Source: an uncultured Elusimicrobiales bacterium
Lineage (GTDB): Bacteria > Elusimicrobiota > Elusimicrobia > Elusimicrobiales > Elusimicrobiaceae
Reading direction: 5' to 3'
DNA length: 64,000 nucleotides
Assembly (NCBI GenBank): GCA_934662565.1
Contig: CAKUKI010000004.1
Span: forward strand, 1-64,000
Below are positions 41,371-50,408 of this stretch, one piece after another. Both the position numbers and the translations under genes were made by a program. The notes under the pieces were generated by a model. That model was given only the letters and a program-made list of their open reading frames with translations, made no database searches and had not been told where the DNA came from. Numbering within the stretch: position 1 is the first letter of the stretch; each line of letters starts with the position of its first letter.

Positions 41371-42207
41371 TTACTCCTTATGCGCAGCCGTTATGTAAGA
41401 AAGCGCCGCCCCCGTAGCCGTGGCATAAATAGCATTGGGCGGAATAATAAAATTCACTTTGTGCATTTTTTGCAGCGCCTCAAAAACGTGTTTGGCATAC
41501 GGCACTTGCGTCAGTGTACCGGTTAAAATAACGTCTTTTACTTTATCGTTGCGGCAAGCAAAAACGGCCATCATACCAATCGTTTGAAAAGTCATATTCA
41601 AAATGCCCAGCGTAATATCCTGCGCGGTGGCGCCGTCGGCCATTTTGCCAAAGTTAGAGGCGGTAGTATCCGGCGGCAAGGTGGCAATCACGCCTTTGCT
41701 GATGTCCTCTATATTCAGGTCCACCCGCCCCAGCTGGCCGCCGCGACTCATTTCTACCACCGTGCGAAACGAAGTGGCCCCACACAATTTACTGCACAAC
41801 CCCAGCACCGTGCCGCCGCCCACGCCGGAGCCGCCAATGTGCACACTGCCGTCTTGACCGGCCCGCACAAACGCCGTGCCCGTGCCCATGCTTACAATCA
41901 GCCCTTCCTTTTTGCCGGAAAGGGCCAATCCGCCCAGACCAATGGCCTCAAATTCGTCCACTGTGCGGGTGGGAATGCCGTAAACGTCTTTGGTAAATAA
42001 AGAGGCCCCCACTCCGGTTAAAATAATTTGGCACACATCCGTAAGTGCTAAGTTATTTTCGTTAATAAATTTTCCCAACGCGCCATAGGCCGAGGTCAGC
42101 GGGTCTGCCGCTTCCACCTTGCCCATGGCTATGAGCGTGCCGTCTGCCTGATACCCCACAATTTTAGTGGTAGAACCGCCCACATCAATCCCAATCACTA
42201 CATTCAT
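41371..42207 (-). CDS. coaW: Type II pantothenate kinase
   Basis: Phosphorylates pantothenate in coenzyme A synthesis, ASKHA fold, 278 aa. VIGIDVGGSTTKIVGY is the phosphate-1 motif; VDEFEAIGLGGLALSG, VSMGTGTAFVRA and HIGGSGVGGGTVLGL follow. Matches the CoaW/PanK-II pattern, less common in bacteria than CoaA or CoaX. AGGAG lies 7 nt before the ATG. It lies between the M3 peptidase and the synthase, with short gaps, so all are likely one transcript. Confidence 0.85.
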   Translation of the reverse strand: MNVVIGIDVGGSTTKIVGYQADGTLIAMGKVEAADPLTSAYGALGKFINENNLALTDVCQIILTGVGASLFTKDVYGIPTRTVDEFEAIGLGGLALSGKKEGLIVSMGTGTAFVRAGQDGSVHIGGSGVGGGTVLGLCSKLCGATSFRTVVEMSRGGQLGRVDLNIEDISKGVIATLPPDTTASNFGKMADGATAQDITLGILNMTFQTIGMMAVFACRNDKVKDVILTGTLTQVPYAKHVFEALQKMHKVNFIIPPNAIYATATGAALSYITAAHKE

Positions 42208-42216
42208 AAAAAGCTC

Positions 42217-44259
42217 CTATTTGCTCAAACCGATGGATTTTAAGAACGGCTTGTTGGACACTTTGCGCCCTAAAAAGTTTTTAACCATGGTTTCTTCGTC
42301 CAGCGTGCCGCCGCGTTCCAATACTTCCCGACGGAATTTCAGGCCGGTTTGGTTGTTATGCAAACCTGTTTTGGCAAATTCGCCAAAAAAGTCTTCGGCA
42401 ATCACTTCGGACCACAAATAACCGTAATAGCCGGCATCATAACCGCCCATTAAATGCCCGAACGCCGCCTGCGGAATGGTGCCCGCTGTAAGCGGCAAGC
42501 CGCGCACTTTTTTGGTTAAATCAAAATACAATTTGGTGGAATCCGGTGTGCGGGCGCGGGTATGCAAGACCATATCGTACTGGGCAAAAAAGTTCTGCCG
42601 CAAATACTGCCCGCCGGCCCCGTAATTTTTGGCCGCCAGCATGCGCTCAATCAAATCATCCGGCAAGGCTTCGCCCGTTTTATAGTGGCGGCTGATGGAT
42701 TTTAAGACCGTTTTATCCCACGCCCAGCGCTCTAACATCTGGCTGGGGACTTCCACAAAATCCCCGCTTACATTCGTGCCGGAAAGGGCCGAATATTTGG
42801 CCTTGGTCAGCGCGTTATGCAGTACATGGCCGAACTCGTGGAACAGGGTTTCCACTTCGCCGTGTTTGAGTAAAGACGGCGTTTCTTGGGAGGGTTTATT
42901 CATATTGGCTACAATAGCCACAAACGGTTTTTGATAGGAGCCGTCCGGCTTTTGTTCGCCGGAGACCAAATCAAAACAGGCGGCATGTTTGTATTTGCCC
43001 TCGCGCGGGTATAAATCCATATAAAAATAGGCCAGTACCTCTTTGGTTTGCGCGTCCACAATTTTGAACGCCTTTACGTCCGCATGCCATGTGGGAATAT
43101 CCGCCGGCTCAAACCCAATGCCAAACACCGTGCCAAATAGCTCCAACATACCGTCAATAACCACTTGGGACGGGAAATACTCTTTGATTTTTTCGCTATC
43201 CAAATTTAAGTATTCTTTGCGGTATTTGTTGCTCCAGTAGCCGCTTTCCCACGGGTATAAGGTGGAAACTTCCTGTCCGGTTTTTTGGGCTTTGTAAGCC
43301 ATAAGGGTCCGGTCTTCTTTTTTAGCCATGGGCTTTAATTTTTTTTCTAAATCTTTTAAGAAATCAAACACGGCAGACGGCTTTTTGGCCATACGGTTTT
43401 TAAGCCGCAAATCCGCATGGGTTTTGTAGCCCAGCAAATGCGCAATTTTGCGGCGCAAGGTGACGGTATCTTCCAGCAGTTTTACGTTTTCTTCCCCGCC
43501 GCGGCGGTTGTATTTATATTCTAATTGTTGGCGGGCGGAGGCGTCATCCGCATTGAGCATAAAAGGCACATAATCCGGATAGTCCAGCGTCACCAGATAG
43601 CGGCCGTCGGCGGTTTTTTCCAACTTATTAATATAATCTTCCCCGAGTCCCGCCAGCTGTTCGCGCGAAACCGCTAGCGGGTCTTTATATTCCTGCACGT
43701 TTTTATCAAACTTCATAATATATTCCGCTTTTTGTTTGTTGAGCGCCTTAAACACTTCCAAATCTTTATCGTTCAAATCCATACCGCTGTTTTTGAAGCC
43801 GATAAGCATATCCTTAACCAGTTTGGCTTCTTCCCCTTGCAGGCGGGGTTTGGTGTCCGTATATTCGCGGATGGCGCGGTAAATATCCCGACGGGTAGCC
43901 ACATCTACCATATATTGGCTGATTTGCATTTGCAGTTCCAGTGCCGCATCCCGAAATGCTTTATCCGTGGATACATACGACAAAAACCCGCTCATGCCTA
44001 ACGCCTCACCATAGCGGTCAAAGGCGCGCTCATAGCCTAAAATGGTGTTATCAAACGTGCGCTCTTGCGCGGGGATAGCCACCAAGGCCGCTAAGTCTTT
44101 TTCCAACTGTTTGCGGGCGGCGGCTTCGGCCGGAGCAAGGTCCTCCTTCTTATAATCAAAATGCAAAACGCCGTTTCTAAACATATTTTCCATACTGTTC
44201 ACTCCTGCGGGCCACGCCCATACCAGCAAAATTAATAAAATTATTTTTGTTTTTTTCAT
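42217..44259 (-). CDS. M3-family zinc metallopeptidase (oligopeptidase, Dcp-like)
   Basis: Zinc oligopeptidase of the thimet/Dcp family, 680 aa, full length. A signal-peptide-like N-terminus (IILLILLVWAWPAG) suggests export. The zinc motif is VETLFHEFGHVLHNAL with the third ligand Glu about 25-30 residues later (DFVEVPSQMLE). The C-terminal YDAGYYGYLWSEVIAEDFF motif is diagnostic. TAATAT sits 6 nt before the ATG with no ribosome-binding site. It probably trims peptides imported or released in the periplasm. Confidence 0.92.
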   Translation of the reverse strand: MKKTKIILLILLVWAWPAGVNSMENMFRNGVLHFDYKKEDLAPAEAAARKQLEKDLAALVAIPAQERTFDNTILGYERAFDRYGEALGMSGFLSYVSTDKAFRDAALELQMQISQYMVDVATRRDIYRAIREYTDTKPRLQGEEAKLVKDMLIGFKNSGMDLNDKDLEVFKALNKQKAEYIMKFDKNVQEYKDPLAVSREQLAGLGEDYINKLEKTADGRYLVTLDYPDYVPFMLNADDASARQQLEYKYNRRGGEENVKLLEDTVTLRRKIAHLLGYKTHADLRLKNRMAKKPSAVFDFLKDLEKKLKPMAKKEDRTLMAYKAQKTGQEVSTLYPWESGYWSNKYRKEYLNLDSEKIKEYFPSQVVIDGMLELFGTVFGIGFEPADIPTWHADVKAFKIVDAQTKEVLAYFYMDLYPREGKYKHAACFDLVSGEQKPDGSYQKPFVAIVANMNKPSQETPSLLKHGEVETLFHEFGHVLHNALTKAKYSALSGTNVSGDFVEVPSQMLERWAWDKTVLKSISRHYKTGEALPDDLIERMLAAKNYGAGGQYLRQNFFAQYDMVLHTRARTPDSTKLYFDLTKKVRGLPLTAGTIPQAAFGHLMGGYDAGYYGYLWSEVIAEDFFGEFAKTGLHNNQTGLKFRREVLERGGTLDEETMVKNFLGRKVSNKPFLKSIGLSK

Positions 44260-44339
44260 TGGAATATATTACACTTATTGTATCGGTTTTAGAGCCTTTT
44301 GAAAAACATAGTTTTTTAAGGCCCCGTCCACATAACAGT

Positions 44340-44366
44340 AAATAAAGGATTTTCCTTTCTTTATTT
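44340..44366. promoter_or_regulatory. Inverted repeat upstream of the arginine decarboxylase gene
   Basis: AAATAAAG/CTTTATTT arms with an 11-nt centre, lying just upstream of a TATAAT -10 (44369..44374). It overlaps the -35 region and could be an operator. Confidence 0.4.
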
Positions 44367-44404
44367 GTTATAATTTATATTATATTAATTCACAATAGGA
44401 ATTA

Positions 44405-44974
44405 GTGGAAAAAATAAAAATGTACGAAGCGTTTGTACCCAAAGAGATATTCCTTACTAAAGGAATCGGCAGACACAAAGAAAAACTGGCCAGCTTTGAA
44501 GAAGCGTTGAGAGACGCCAAAATTGCCAGCTTTAACTTGGTGCCTGTGTCCAGCATTTTCCCTCCCGGTTGCAAAACGGTGCCCGTGTCCACGGGCCTGA
44601 AAGAGCTGCATCCGGGCCAAATTCTGCATTGCGTAATCAGCAGAAACACCAGCAACGAATACCGCCGCTTGATTTCCGCGTCCGTAGGGTTGGCTATTCC
44701 TAAAGAAGGCCAAAAAACTCACGGGTACATCTCGGAACATCACAGCTTTGGCGAAACGGACAAACAAGCCGGTGACTATGCCGAAGATTTGGCCGCGCTC
44801 ATGCTTTCTACCACCTTGGGTATTGAATTTGATAACAATACCACTTGGGACCAGAAAGAAGAAATCTGGAAAATGAGCGGCAAAATCGTCCGCACCACCA
44901 ACATTACCCAATCCGCCATTTGTGTGGAAGGTATGTGGACCACCGTCGTCGCGGCTGCCGTATTTGTTAAATAA
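44405..44974 (+). CDS. pdaD: Pyruvoyl-dependent arginine decarboxylase
   Basis: Self-processing decarboxylase making agmatine from arginine, 189 aa. The cleavage site VPVSSIFPPG (Ser49-Ser50) would yield the beta chain and a pyruvoyl-bearing alpha chain; downstream VGLAIPKEGQKTHGYISEHH and the Glu-containing core match the PvlArgDC family, which is best known from archaea and chlamydiae. GTG at 44405 is read as the start (AGGA 4 nt upstream); ATG at 44420 is the alternative. Agmatinase follows 17 nt later. Confidence 0.9.
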   Translation: MEKIKMYEAFVPKEIFLTKGIGRHKEKLASFEEALRDAKIASFNLVPVSSIFPPGCKTVPVSTGLKELHPGQILHCVISRNTSNEYRRLISASVGLAIPKEGQKTHGYISEHHSFGETDKQAGDYAEDLAALMLSTTLGIEFDNNTTWDQKEEIWKMSGKIVRTTNITQSAICVEGMWTTVVAAAVFVK

Positions 44975-44991
44975 CAAGCACCGGTAATATT

Positions 44992-45864
44992 GTGAGCGAT
45001 AACGTACAAACTGATAAGTTTATGGGGCTAGAGAGCAAATACAGCTCTCTGCCCCTTTGTAAATTTGCGGTAGTGCCTGTACCGTTTGAAAAAACGGTTT
45101 GCTACGGGCACGGCACCGCCAAAGGCCCCGCAGCGGTTATAGAAGCCTCCACCCAAATTGAACTCTGGGACGAAGAAACCAAGACGGAAACTTGGGAGTT
45201 GGGCATCCACACCTGCCCTGCGGTAAACTGCAAAGGTTCCACCAACACGGTTTTTAAGAACATTGATAAAACCGTGCGGGATTTAATGCAGTACAAAGCA
45301 ATCCCTTTTTATATCGGCGGGGAACACACCGTCACACAGGCACTAGCTCAACCGTATATTGAAAAATATAAAAACTTGAGCATTTTGCACTTTGACGCCC
45401 ATGCCGATTTGCGCGAAACCTTTGAAGGTACGCCCAAAAGCCATGCGTGCGCGTTGTTTCCGGCCAGCCGCCAAGTACCGGTAGTACAGGTGGGCATACG
45501 CAGTGTTGCCAGCGAAGAAAAACAATACTGCAACGCCGGCAAAGTGACCACGTTTTTAATGCACGAAAACCGGGATATTAAAAAATTAATCCCGCAAGTG
45601 CTTGAAAAACTGACGGACACCGTGTATTTAACCATTGATGTGGACGGTTTTGACCCGTCGGTCATTCCGGCTACAGGCACGCCGCAACCCGGCGGTTTTA
45701 TGTGGTATGAAGCGCTGGACCTGTTCCGCGAAGTCATTAAACATAAAAAAGTGGTGGCGGTGGACGTAGTGGAAGCCTGCCAACGCAAAGCGGATGTGAT
45801 TACGGAATTTAACGTATCCAAATTAATCTACCGTTTAATGGGATATTTAGCCGTAAAGAAATAA
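44992..45864 (+). CDS. speB: Agmatinase
   Basis: Mn-dependent ureohydrolase cleaving agmatine to putrescine and urea, 290 aa. Metal ligands are visible in GGEHTVTQ (His112), HFDAHADLR (Asp135, His137, Asp139) and TIDVDGFDPS (Asp216, Asp218), followed by PATGTPQPGG. The start is a GTG; ATG at 45022 is possible. Paired with the decarboxylase upstream, so the operon converts arginine to putrescine without ornithine. Confidence 0.95.
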   Translation: MSDNVQTDKFMGLESKYSSLPLCKFAVVPVPFEKTVCYGHGTAKGPAAVIEASTQIELWDEETKTETWELGIHTCPAVNCKGSTNTVFKNIDKTVRDLMQYKAIPFYIGGEHTVTQALAQPYIEKYKNLSILHFDAHADLRETFEGTPKSHACALFPASRQVPVVQVGIRSVASEEKQYCNAGKVTTFLMHENRDIKKLIPQVLEKLTDTVYLTIDVDGFDPSVIPATGTPQPGGFMWYEALDLFREVIKHKKVVAVDVVEACQRKADVITEFNVSKLIYRLMGYLAVKK

Positions 45865-45867
45865 TTT

Positions 45868-45896
45868 AAGCCCGCTCTTAGGAGCGGGCTTTTTTA
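45868..45896 (+). terminator. Terminator of pdaD-speB
   Basis: CCCGCTC/GAGCGGG stem followed by TTTTTT. Confidence 0.88.
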
Positions 45897-45933
45897 TTAT
45901 TATGGGTTTTACATTATTTGCGCCGCAGTGATT

Positions 45934-45961
45934 AAAAAACCGCCCTCACAGGCGGTTTTTT
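45934..45961 (-). terminator. Bidirectional terminator before the barrel gene 3' end
   Basis: AAAACCGCC/GGCGGTTTT stem, 4 nt beyond the barrel-protein stop codon on the minus strand. Confidence 0.8.
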
Positions 45962-45964
45962 ATA

Positions 45965-46642
45965 TTAAAATTTATAGCCGATACTCAACAGTAAGGATAA
46001 ATAACTGTAATGTTCCCGGCCGCTATATCCGTCTATACCAAAGTGGGATTTGTCAAACTCAAACGCTTGGTAGCGCATTTCCAACCCGCCCACTAGGGAG
46101 TCCAACTCCAGTTCCGCCCCCAGCCCGGCATACCAACCCAAAGACGACGTATAACCGTGGTGGGTTTCTTCATAAAACCGCATATCCAGCATGTAGCCGG
46201 TCATTTTATATTCCCCGCGCGCCGACGTAAGGCCCACGCCCCACGGCACATAAAAACGCAAAGAATCCCGCGGATTTAAGTTGAAGCGCCCGATAAACAT
46301 CGCATCAAACAGCGCCATAGAGGTTTTGTATTCATAGCGCAAGCCCGAGCCGTACGGCCCCCACATGCCTACTTCCGAATCCTGAAACCCGGTACCGGCT
46401 ATGGCCACCCCCAAACCGACGTGCGGCGTGGGAAAGGTTAGAAACGAGGCACCCAACAACGCGCCGCCGTCCCCCCAGTCCAGAGTATCCCCTTGTACTT
46501 TGGTGCGGGATGTTTGGAGCGGGAGTCCCCCGCCAAAATAACCGGAAATCATAGATGTTCCGGCTGTAATTTCAGCTTGAGCCCGGCCTGTGCCAAGCCA
46601 CAAAAAGCTGCAAAGGAGCAACAAAGATATTAATTTTTTCAT
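45965..46642 (-). CDS. Outer-membrane beta-barrel protein
   Basis: Probable OmpA/OmpW-like small barrel of 225 aa, function unknown. A signal peptide (MKKLISLLLLCSFLWLGTGRAQA) is followed by alternating aromatic strand segments (AGTSMISGYFGGGLPL, YKTSMALFDAMFIGRFNL). The C-terminus ends in an aromatic strand with a terminal Phe (LLLSIGYKF), the BamA targeting signal. Its opening and last strands resemble the protein at 51807..52457. It follows the ankyrin gene by 3 nt. Confidence 0.8.
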   Translation of the reverse strand: MKKLISLLLLCSFLWLGTGRAQAEITAGTSMISGYFGGGLPLQTSRTKVQGDTLDWGDGGALLGASFLTFPTPHVGLGVAIAGTGFQDSEVGMWGPYGSGLRYEYKTSMALFDAMFIGRFNLNPRDSLRFYVPWGVGLTSARGEYKMTGYMLDMRFYEETHHGYTSSLGWYAGLGAELELDSLVGGLEMRYQAFEFDKSHFGIDGYSGREHYSYLSLLLSIGYKF

Positions 46643-46645
46643 AAA

Positions 46646-47551
46646 TTATAATTGAGGGCACGGAATGGTGCTTCCGTCACTTTTGCGGATACGGCACTGG
46701 CCGGAACCGTGGCGCGCACGCGCTGCCGCCCGTTTGCGGGCCAAAACAGCCGCATATTCTTCTGCGCGTTTGTGTTCTTCTTCCTGTATCAGTTGGTTGG
46801 CAATATCGTTCCAGCCGGCTTTTTGGGCGTAATAAGCGGCGGTGTAGCCTGCCGCATCCCGCTGGGTAGGGTCTGCCCCCAACAACATTAAACTGGCAGT
46901 TAGTTTTTCGTTTCCGGCCTGAATAGCGGCTATCAGCGGAGGCTCTTTGGCCCCCTCACAACCGTTGACCGGCAACACATTACGGATCAGCAGTGAATCC
47001 ACCACCGTTTGGTTGGTGCTTTGCAACGCGGCCGGCCAAAAACATTGTTGGGCAAAATCCGGCTGGGTCTGTGCCACTTCTAACAAGTCCTCCACCACGC
47101 GCTCATACGGATTATGCAAAATGGCTTCGTGCAAGGCTTGATAAATATCTTCGGCCGACGCATCCGCCGGCAACATAAAACGCAAAATTTCCGGTGTCAT
47201 AATGCCGGCTTCTTCCACCCATAACGGGTGGCCGTCCGGCTGCACTTCGCCGCGGTTGGCCCCGTTTTGTAATAAAAACGCCACACTGCGCGCATTGGCC
47301 GCCTTGATAGCCACCAAAAGCGGGGTTTCCCCTTGAGCATTGTGGGCGTTGGGGTCAGAGCCTTGCTCTAAAAGAACCCGCATCCAAGAAACATTTCCGG
47401 CCGCGGCGGCCTCGTGCATGGTTGCCGTAGGAACCACCATTTTCCGCTGGTCTTGGGCAGACGAATGCTGTTTGGAGGGAGCCTTTTTACATCCGCCCGC
47501 CAAACAAATACATACTGCCAAAAAGACCGCTAAAAATGTTTGCCGTTTCAT
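46646..47551 (-). CDS. Ankyrin-repeat lipoprotein
   Basis: A 301-aa protein with a lipoprotein signal (LAVCICLAGGC; the lipobox is imperfect), then ankyrin repeats (HEAAAAGNVSWMRVLLEQGSDPNAHNAQGETPLLVAIKAANARSVAFLLQNGAN; PPLIAAIQAGNEKLTASLMLLGADPTQRDAAGYTAAYYAQKAG). The C-terminus is a basic coiled coil. Ankyrins give binding surfaces, so a periplasmic scaffold or inhibitor role is possible. Probably co-transcribed with the barrel gene below it. Confidence 0.78.
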   Translation of the reverse strand: MKRQTFLAVFLAVCICLAGGCKKAPSKQHSSAQDQRKMVVPTATMHEAAAAGNVSWMRVLLEQGSDPNAHNAQGETPLLVAIKAANARSVAFLLQNGANRGEVQPDGHPLWVEEAGIMTPEILRFMLPADASAEDIYQALHEAILHNPYERVVEDLLEVAQTQPDFAQQCFWPAALQSTNQTVVDSLLIRNVLPVNGCEGAKEPPLIAAIQAGNEKLTASLMLLGADPTQRDAAGYTAAYYAQKAGWNDIANQLIQEEEHKRAEEYAAVLARKRAAARARHGSGQCRIRKSDGSTIPCPQL

Positions 47552-47628
47552 AAATATACCTAATTAATGTTATCATACAGGCCAAACCTATTGCAAACTA
47601 AAATTCTATTTTTTGGCCACAAGCCCAT

Positions 47629-47653
47629 AAAAAAGGGGCATTTGGAATGCCCC
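47629..47653 (-). terminator. Terminator of the serS-TPR transcript
   Basis: GGGGCATT/AATGCCCC stem followed on the minus strand by TTTTTT. Confidence 0.88.
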
Positions 47654-47666
47654 TGTTGCAAGAGTT

Positions 47667-48854
47667 TTATAACGGTGGCAACGGGCCTACATCTGGCCCG
47701 TCCGGCCGCTGATACGGATTTTTCAAAAGGGTTTTGGCTAAATCGTCAAAGCCCCATTTATCCTTAAACGAAAGTACATATTTATACTGTTTAACGGCCA
47801 AATCCCGCTCGCCCAGTAAATCGTACACTTCCCCTAGGCGTAGTTCGTTCCATAATCCCCACCGGCTGACGGCTTGCGCTTTTAAGGCTTCGCGCCCCTG
47901 TTCAAACAGTTGGCGCGCCTGTGTATATTCTCCGCGTGCCATAGCCGCGGTGCCCAAGGCCGTATAGGCACGAGAAATATAAATATCCTTATAAAACGGG
48001 TCTTTGCCGATTAAGCCCAAAAATTCCTGCGCCTGCTGGGTGACGGCGTCCAGCTGGCCGGTTTCATACAGGCAAATAATTTCCACATAGTGCATAAGCG
48101 GGTTTTTGGGATATTTGGCCCGTAATTGGCGGATATATTCCAACGATTTTTCCGGCGCGTAATACTTGCCGCCGCGCACATTTTGGATTTCAATTAAAAT
48201 CAATTTAGAACTGTCCGCCGTAAAAACGGCTTTTTCACGCGCCAAATTAAGCTGCTTTACCCCTTCGTCCGGATTGCCTTTAATGGCTACAATTTTAGCC
48301 AAAATTTTAATTACCGCCGGCAAAGTACCCGCATAATACTGGTAAATGCCTAACCCGAAATACGCATCATAATAGGTGGGGTCCAACGCGAGGGATTTTT
48401 CCAAATTGGAAATAGCCTTCCGCCCCGCAAAGTAAGCGGTAATCCAATTGCGGTTGCGCATATTGAACATGGCCCGCAAGCCGTAGAGCGCGCCTATCCC
48501 CATATAACCGTTGGGGTCTTGCGGATATTTTTTCAGCCAGCGTTTAATGCCGGAAATGGAATCATCCAGTATTTGTTCAAACACTTTTTGTTGTTTTTCG
48601 TCGCTTTTTTCAAACTCGTACTCATAGCGGGACCACGCAATCATGGCGTTGCCAAAGTGGGCAAAGGGGTGGTCCGGATACGCGGCAAACACTTTTTGAA
48701 TATTTTGCTGGGCCACTTCAAAATCCAAGCTATACACACCGTTAATACCTTCGCGTGCTTGGGCGTACACTTCCGGCGGAAGTTTAATTTCCGCAAAAAT
48801 TGGCGTGGCCATACAAGCCCACGCCAATAAAAAACAGACCAAACGCCGGAACAT
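47667..48854 (-). CDS. TPR-repeat periplasmic protein
   Basis: A 395-aa protein with a signal peptide (RRLVCFLLAWACMATPIFAE) and at least five tetratricopeptide repeats (YSLDFEVAQQNIQKVFAAYPDHPFAHF, YDAYFGLGIYQYYAGTLPAVI, RGEYTQARQLFEQGREALKAQ and others). No enzymatic domain is seen. The start overlaps the serS stop, so translation is coupled. Role unknown; TPR assembly in the periplasm is a reasonable guess. Confidence 0.8.
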   Translation of the reverse strand: MFRRLVCFLLAWACMATPIFAEIKLPPEVYAQAREGINGVYSLDFEVAQQNIQKVFAAYPDHPFAHFGNAMIAWSRYEYEFEKSDEKQQKVFEQILDDSISGIKRWLKKYPQDPNGYMGIGALYGLRAMFNMRNRNWITAYFAGRKAISNLEKSLALDPTYYDAYFGLGIYQYYAGTLPAVIKILAKIVAIKGNPDEGVKQLNLAREKAVFTADSSKLILIEIQNVRGGKYYAPEKSLEYIRQLRAKYPKNPLMHYVEIICLYETGQLDAVTQQAQEFLGLIGKDPFYKDIYISRAYTALGTAAMARGEYTQARQLFEQGREALKAQAVSRWGLWNELRLGEVYDLLGERDLAVKQYKYVLSFKDKWGFDDLAKTLLKNPYQRPDGPDVGPLPPL

Positions 48855-50143
48855 TATTTTTTGGCCTCAATTTTGTCTTTGCCAAAATACGGGCGCAAAG
48901 CCGGCGGAATAATGACGGAGCCGTCTTTCTGTTGGAAGTTTTCCAAAATGGCGGCAAACGTGCGGCCCACCGCCAAACCGCTGCCGTTTAAGGTGTGGAC
49001 ATATTCCAGCTTGCCTTGGGCATTTTTGAAGCGCATACCCATCCGGCGGGCCTGAAAGTCCAAACAGTTGGAGCAGGAGGAAATTTCGCGGAAGCGGTTT
49101 TCGCTCGGCATCCACACTTCAATATCATACGTTTTGGCGGACGAAAACCCGATATCCCCACTGCACAGTTCTACCACATGGTACGGAATGCCCAGCTCTT
49201 TCAAAATTTCCTGCGCGTCGGATACCATAATTTCCAACATTTGGTAAGAATGTTCCGGCTTGGAAAGCATAACCAGTTCCACTTTATCAAACTGGTGGTT
49301 GCGGATTAAGCCGCGGGTATCTTTGCCGTAAGTGCCGGATTCTTTGCGGAAGCACGGCGTATAGGCCGTTAATTTAACCGGTAATTCCGCTTCCGCCAGT
49401 ACGCGGGTGCGGTTGAGGTTTGTAAGCGGGATTTCAGCCGTAGAAATTAAAAATTGTTTCGGCTCGCCCGTCAATTCATACATATCTTCGCGGAATTTGG
49501 GCAGTTGGCCGGTCCCCAGTAAAATATCTTCGTTTACAATAACGGGGGGCAAAATTTCCTGATAGCCTTTTTTGGCATGCATATCCAACATAAAAGAGAT
49601 AATCGCGCGTTCCAAGCGGGCGCCGTCCCCCTTAAACAAGGCAAACCGGCTGCCGGACAACGCCGCTCCGGCGGCAAAATCCAAAATGCCCAAATTTTCG
49701 CCCACGGCTTGGTGGTCTAACGGCTTAAAATCAAAATGCGGCAGCGGAATGGTGCAAGGCAAATATTCCGGATTGTCCGCATCCGAAACGCCCACCGGAA
49801 TATGTTCGTTGGGAATGTTAGGAATAGAGAGCAGCGCCTCATTAATTTGTTTTTTAAGGGGTTCCAGTTCCGCTTCTTTGGCGGCCATTTCTTCTTTTAA
49901 TTTACCCACGGCGGCCATGGCTTCTTTGGCGGCGGCGTCACCTTGTTCCTGCTTGATTTTGCCAATGCTTTTAGACATCTCGTTGCGTTTGGCGCGCAGC
50001 TCCTCCACGCGGGCCAATACCGCTTTGTATTGGTTATACTGGGCCAGCACCTCATCAATTTGAGCGGCCAACTCCGGCTTTCTTAAAGACAAGCGTTTTT
50101 TTACTTCTTCAGGGTTTGCAACGATATACTTAATGTCTAACAT
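48854..50143 (-). CDS. serS: Seryl-tRNA synthetase
   Basis: Charges tRNA-Ser, 429 aa, full length. The N-terminal coiled coil (AQIDEVLAQYNQYKAVLARVEELRAKRNEMSKSIGKIKQ) is followed by class II motifs: NIPNEHIPVGVSDADN, PKFREDMYELTGE, ETSTAEIPLTN-type (LISTAEIPLTNLNRT), TPCFRKESGTYGKDTRGLIRNHQFDKVELV and NGSGLAVGRTFAAILE. The coiled coil and the order of motifs leave little doubt. It lies 10 nt after a small membrane-protein gene. Confidence 0.97.
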   Translation of the reverse strand: MLDIKYIVANPEEVKKRLSLRKPELAAQIDEVLAQYNQYKAVLARVEELRAKRNEMSKSIGKIKQEQGDAAAKEAMAAVGKLKEEMAAKEAELEPLKKQINEALLSIPNIPNEHIPVGVSDADNPEYLPCTIPLPHFDFKPLDHQAVGENLGILDFAAGAALSGSRFALFKGDGARLERAIISFMLDMHAKKGYQEILPPVIVNEDILLGTGQLPKFREDMYELTGEPKQFLISTAEIPLTNLNRTRVLAEAELPVKLTAYTPCFRKESGTYGKDTRGLIRNHQFDKVELVMLSKPEHSYQMLEIMVSDAQEILKELGIPYHVVELCSGDIGFSSAKTYDIEVWMPSENRFREISSCSNCLDFQARRMGMRFKNAQGKLEYVHTLNGSGLAVGRTFAAILENFQQKDGSVIIPPALRPYFGKDKIEAKK

Positions 50144-50153
50144 AGATTACCTC

Positions 50154-50408
50154 TTATTCTTGTTCCAGTTGAATTAAATACGGCTCCGGAAAATACGGGC
50201 GGTACGGTTTTAAGTTGCGCGAGGCGTATTCCACCCCCAGCGAAACCAACAACCGCGCACTGACGGGCGCCACCGAGCTTTGCGCCGCTACCAGTGCCGC
50301 CACCGTTAATACCGCCAAAACGGTGAGCGTCTTAAAAAAAATAAAAATGGCCTTTATACATATTCGGGCGGACGCATCCGCTAGGCCGTATTGCCGCCGG
50401 TTCATCAT
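50154..50408 (-). CDS. Small membrane protein, unknown
   Basis: An 84-aa protein with one hydrophobic segment (about residues 20-43, IFIFFKTLTVLAVLTVAALVAA) and a short polar C-terminus (YASRNLKPYRPYFPEPYLIQLEQE). Its ATG overlaps the CsgG-like gene by 4 nt, and serS starts 10 nt after its stop, so it is translated in one unit with them. I do not recognise it; the tight overlaps support a real gene. Confidence 0.6.
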   Translation of the reverse strand: MMNRRQYGLADASARICIKAIFIFFKTLTVLAVLTVAALVAAQSSVAPVSARLLVSLGVEYASRNLKPYRPYFPEPYLIQLEQE

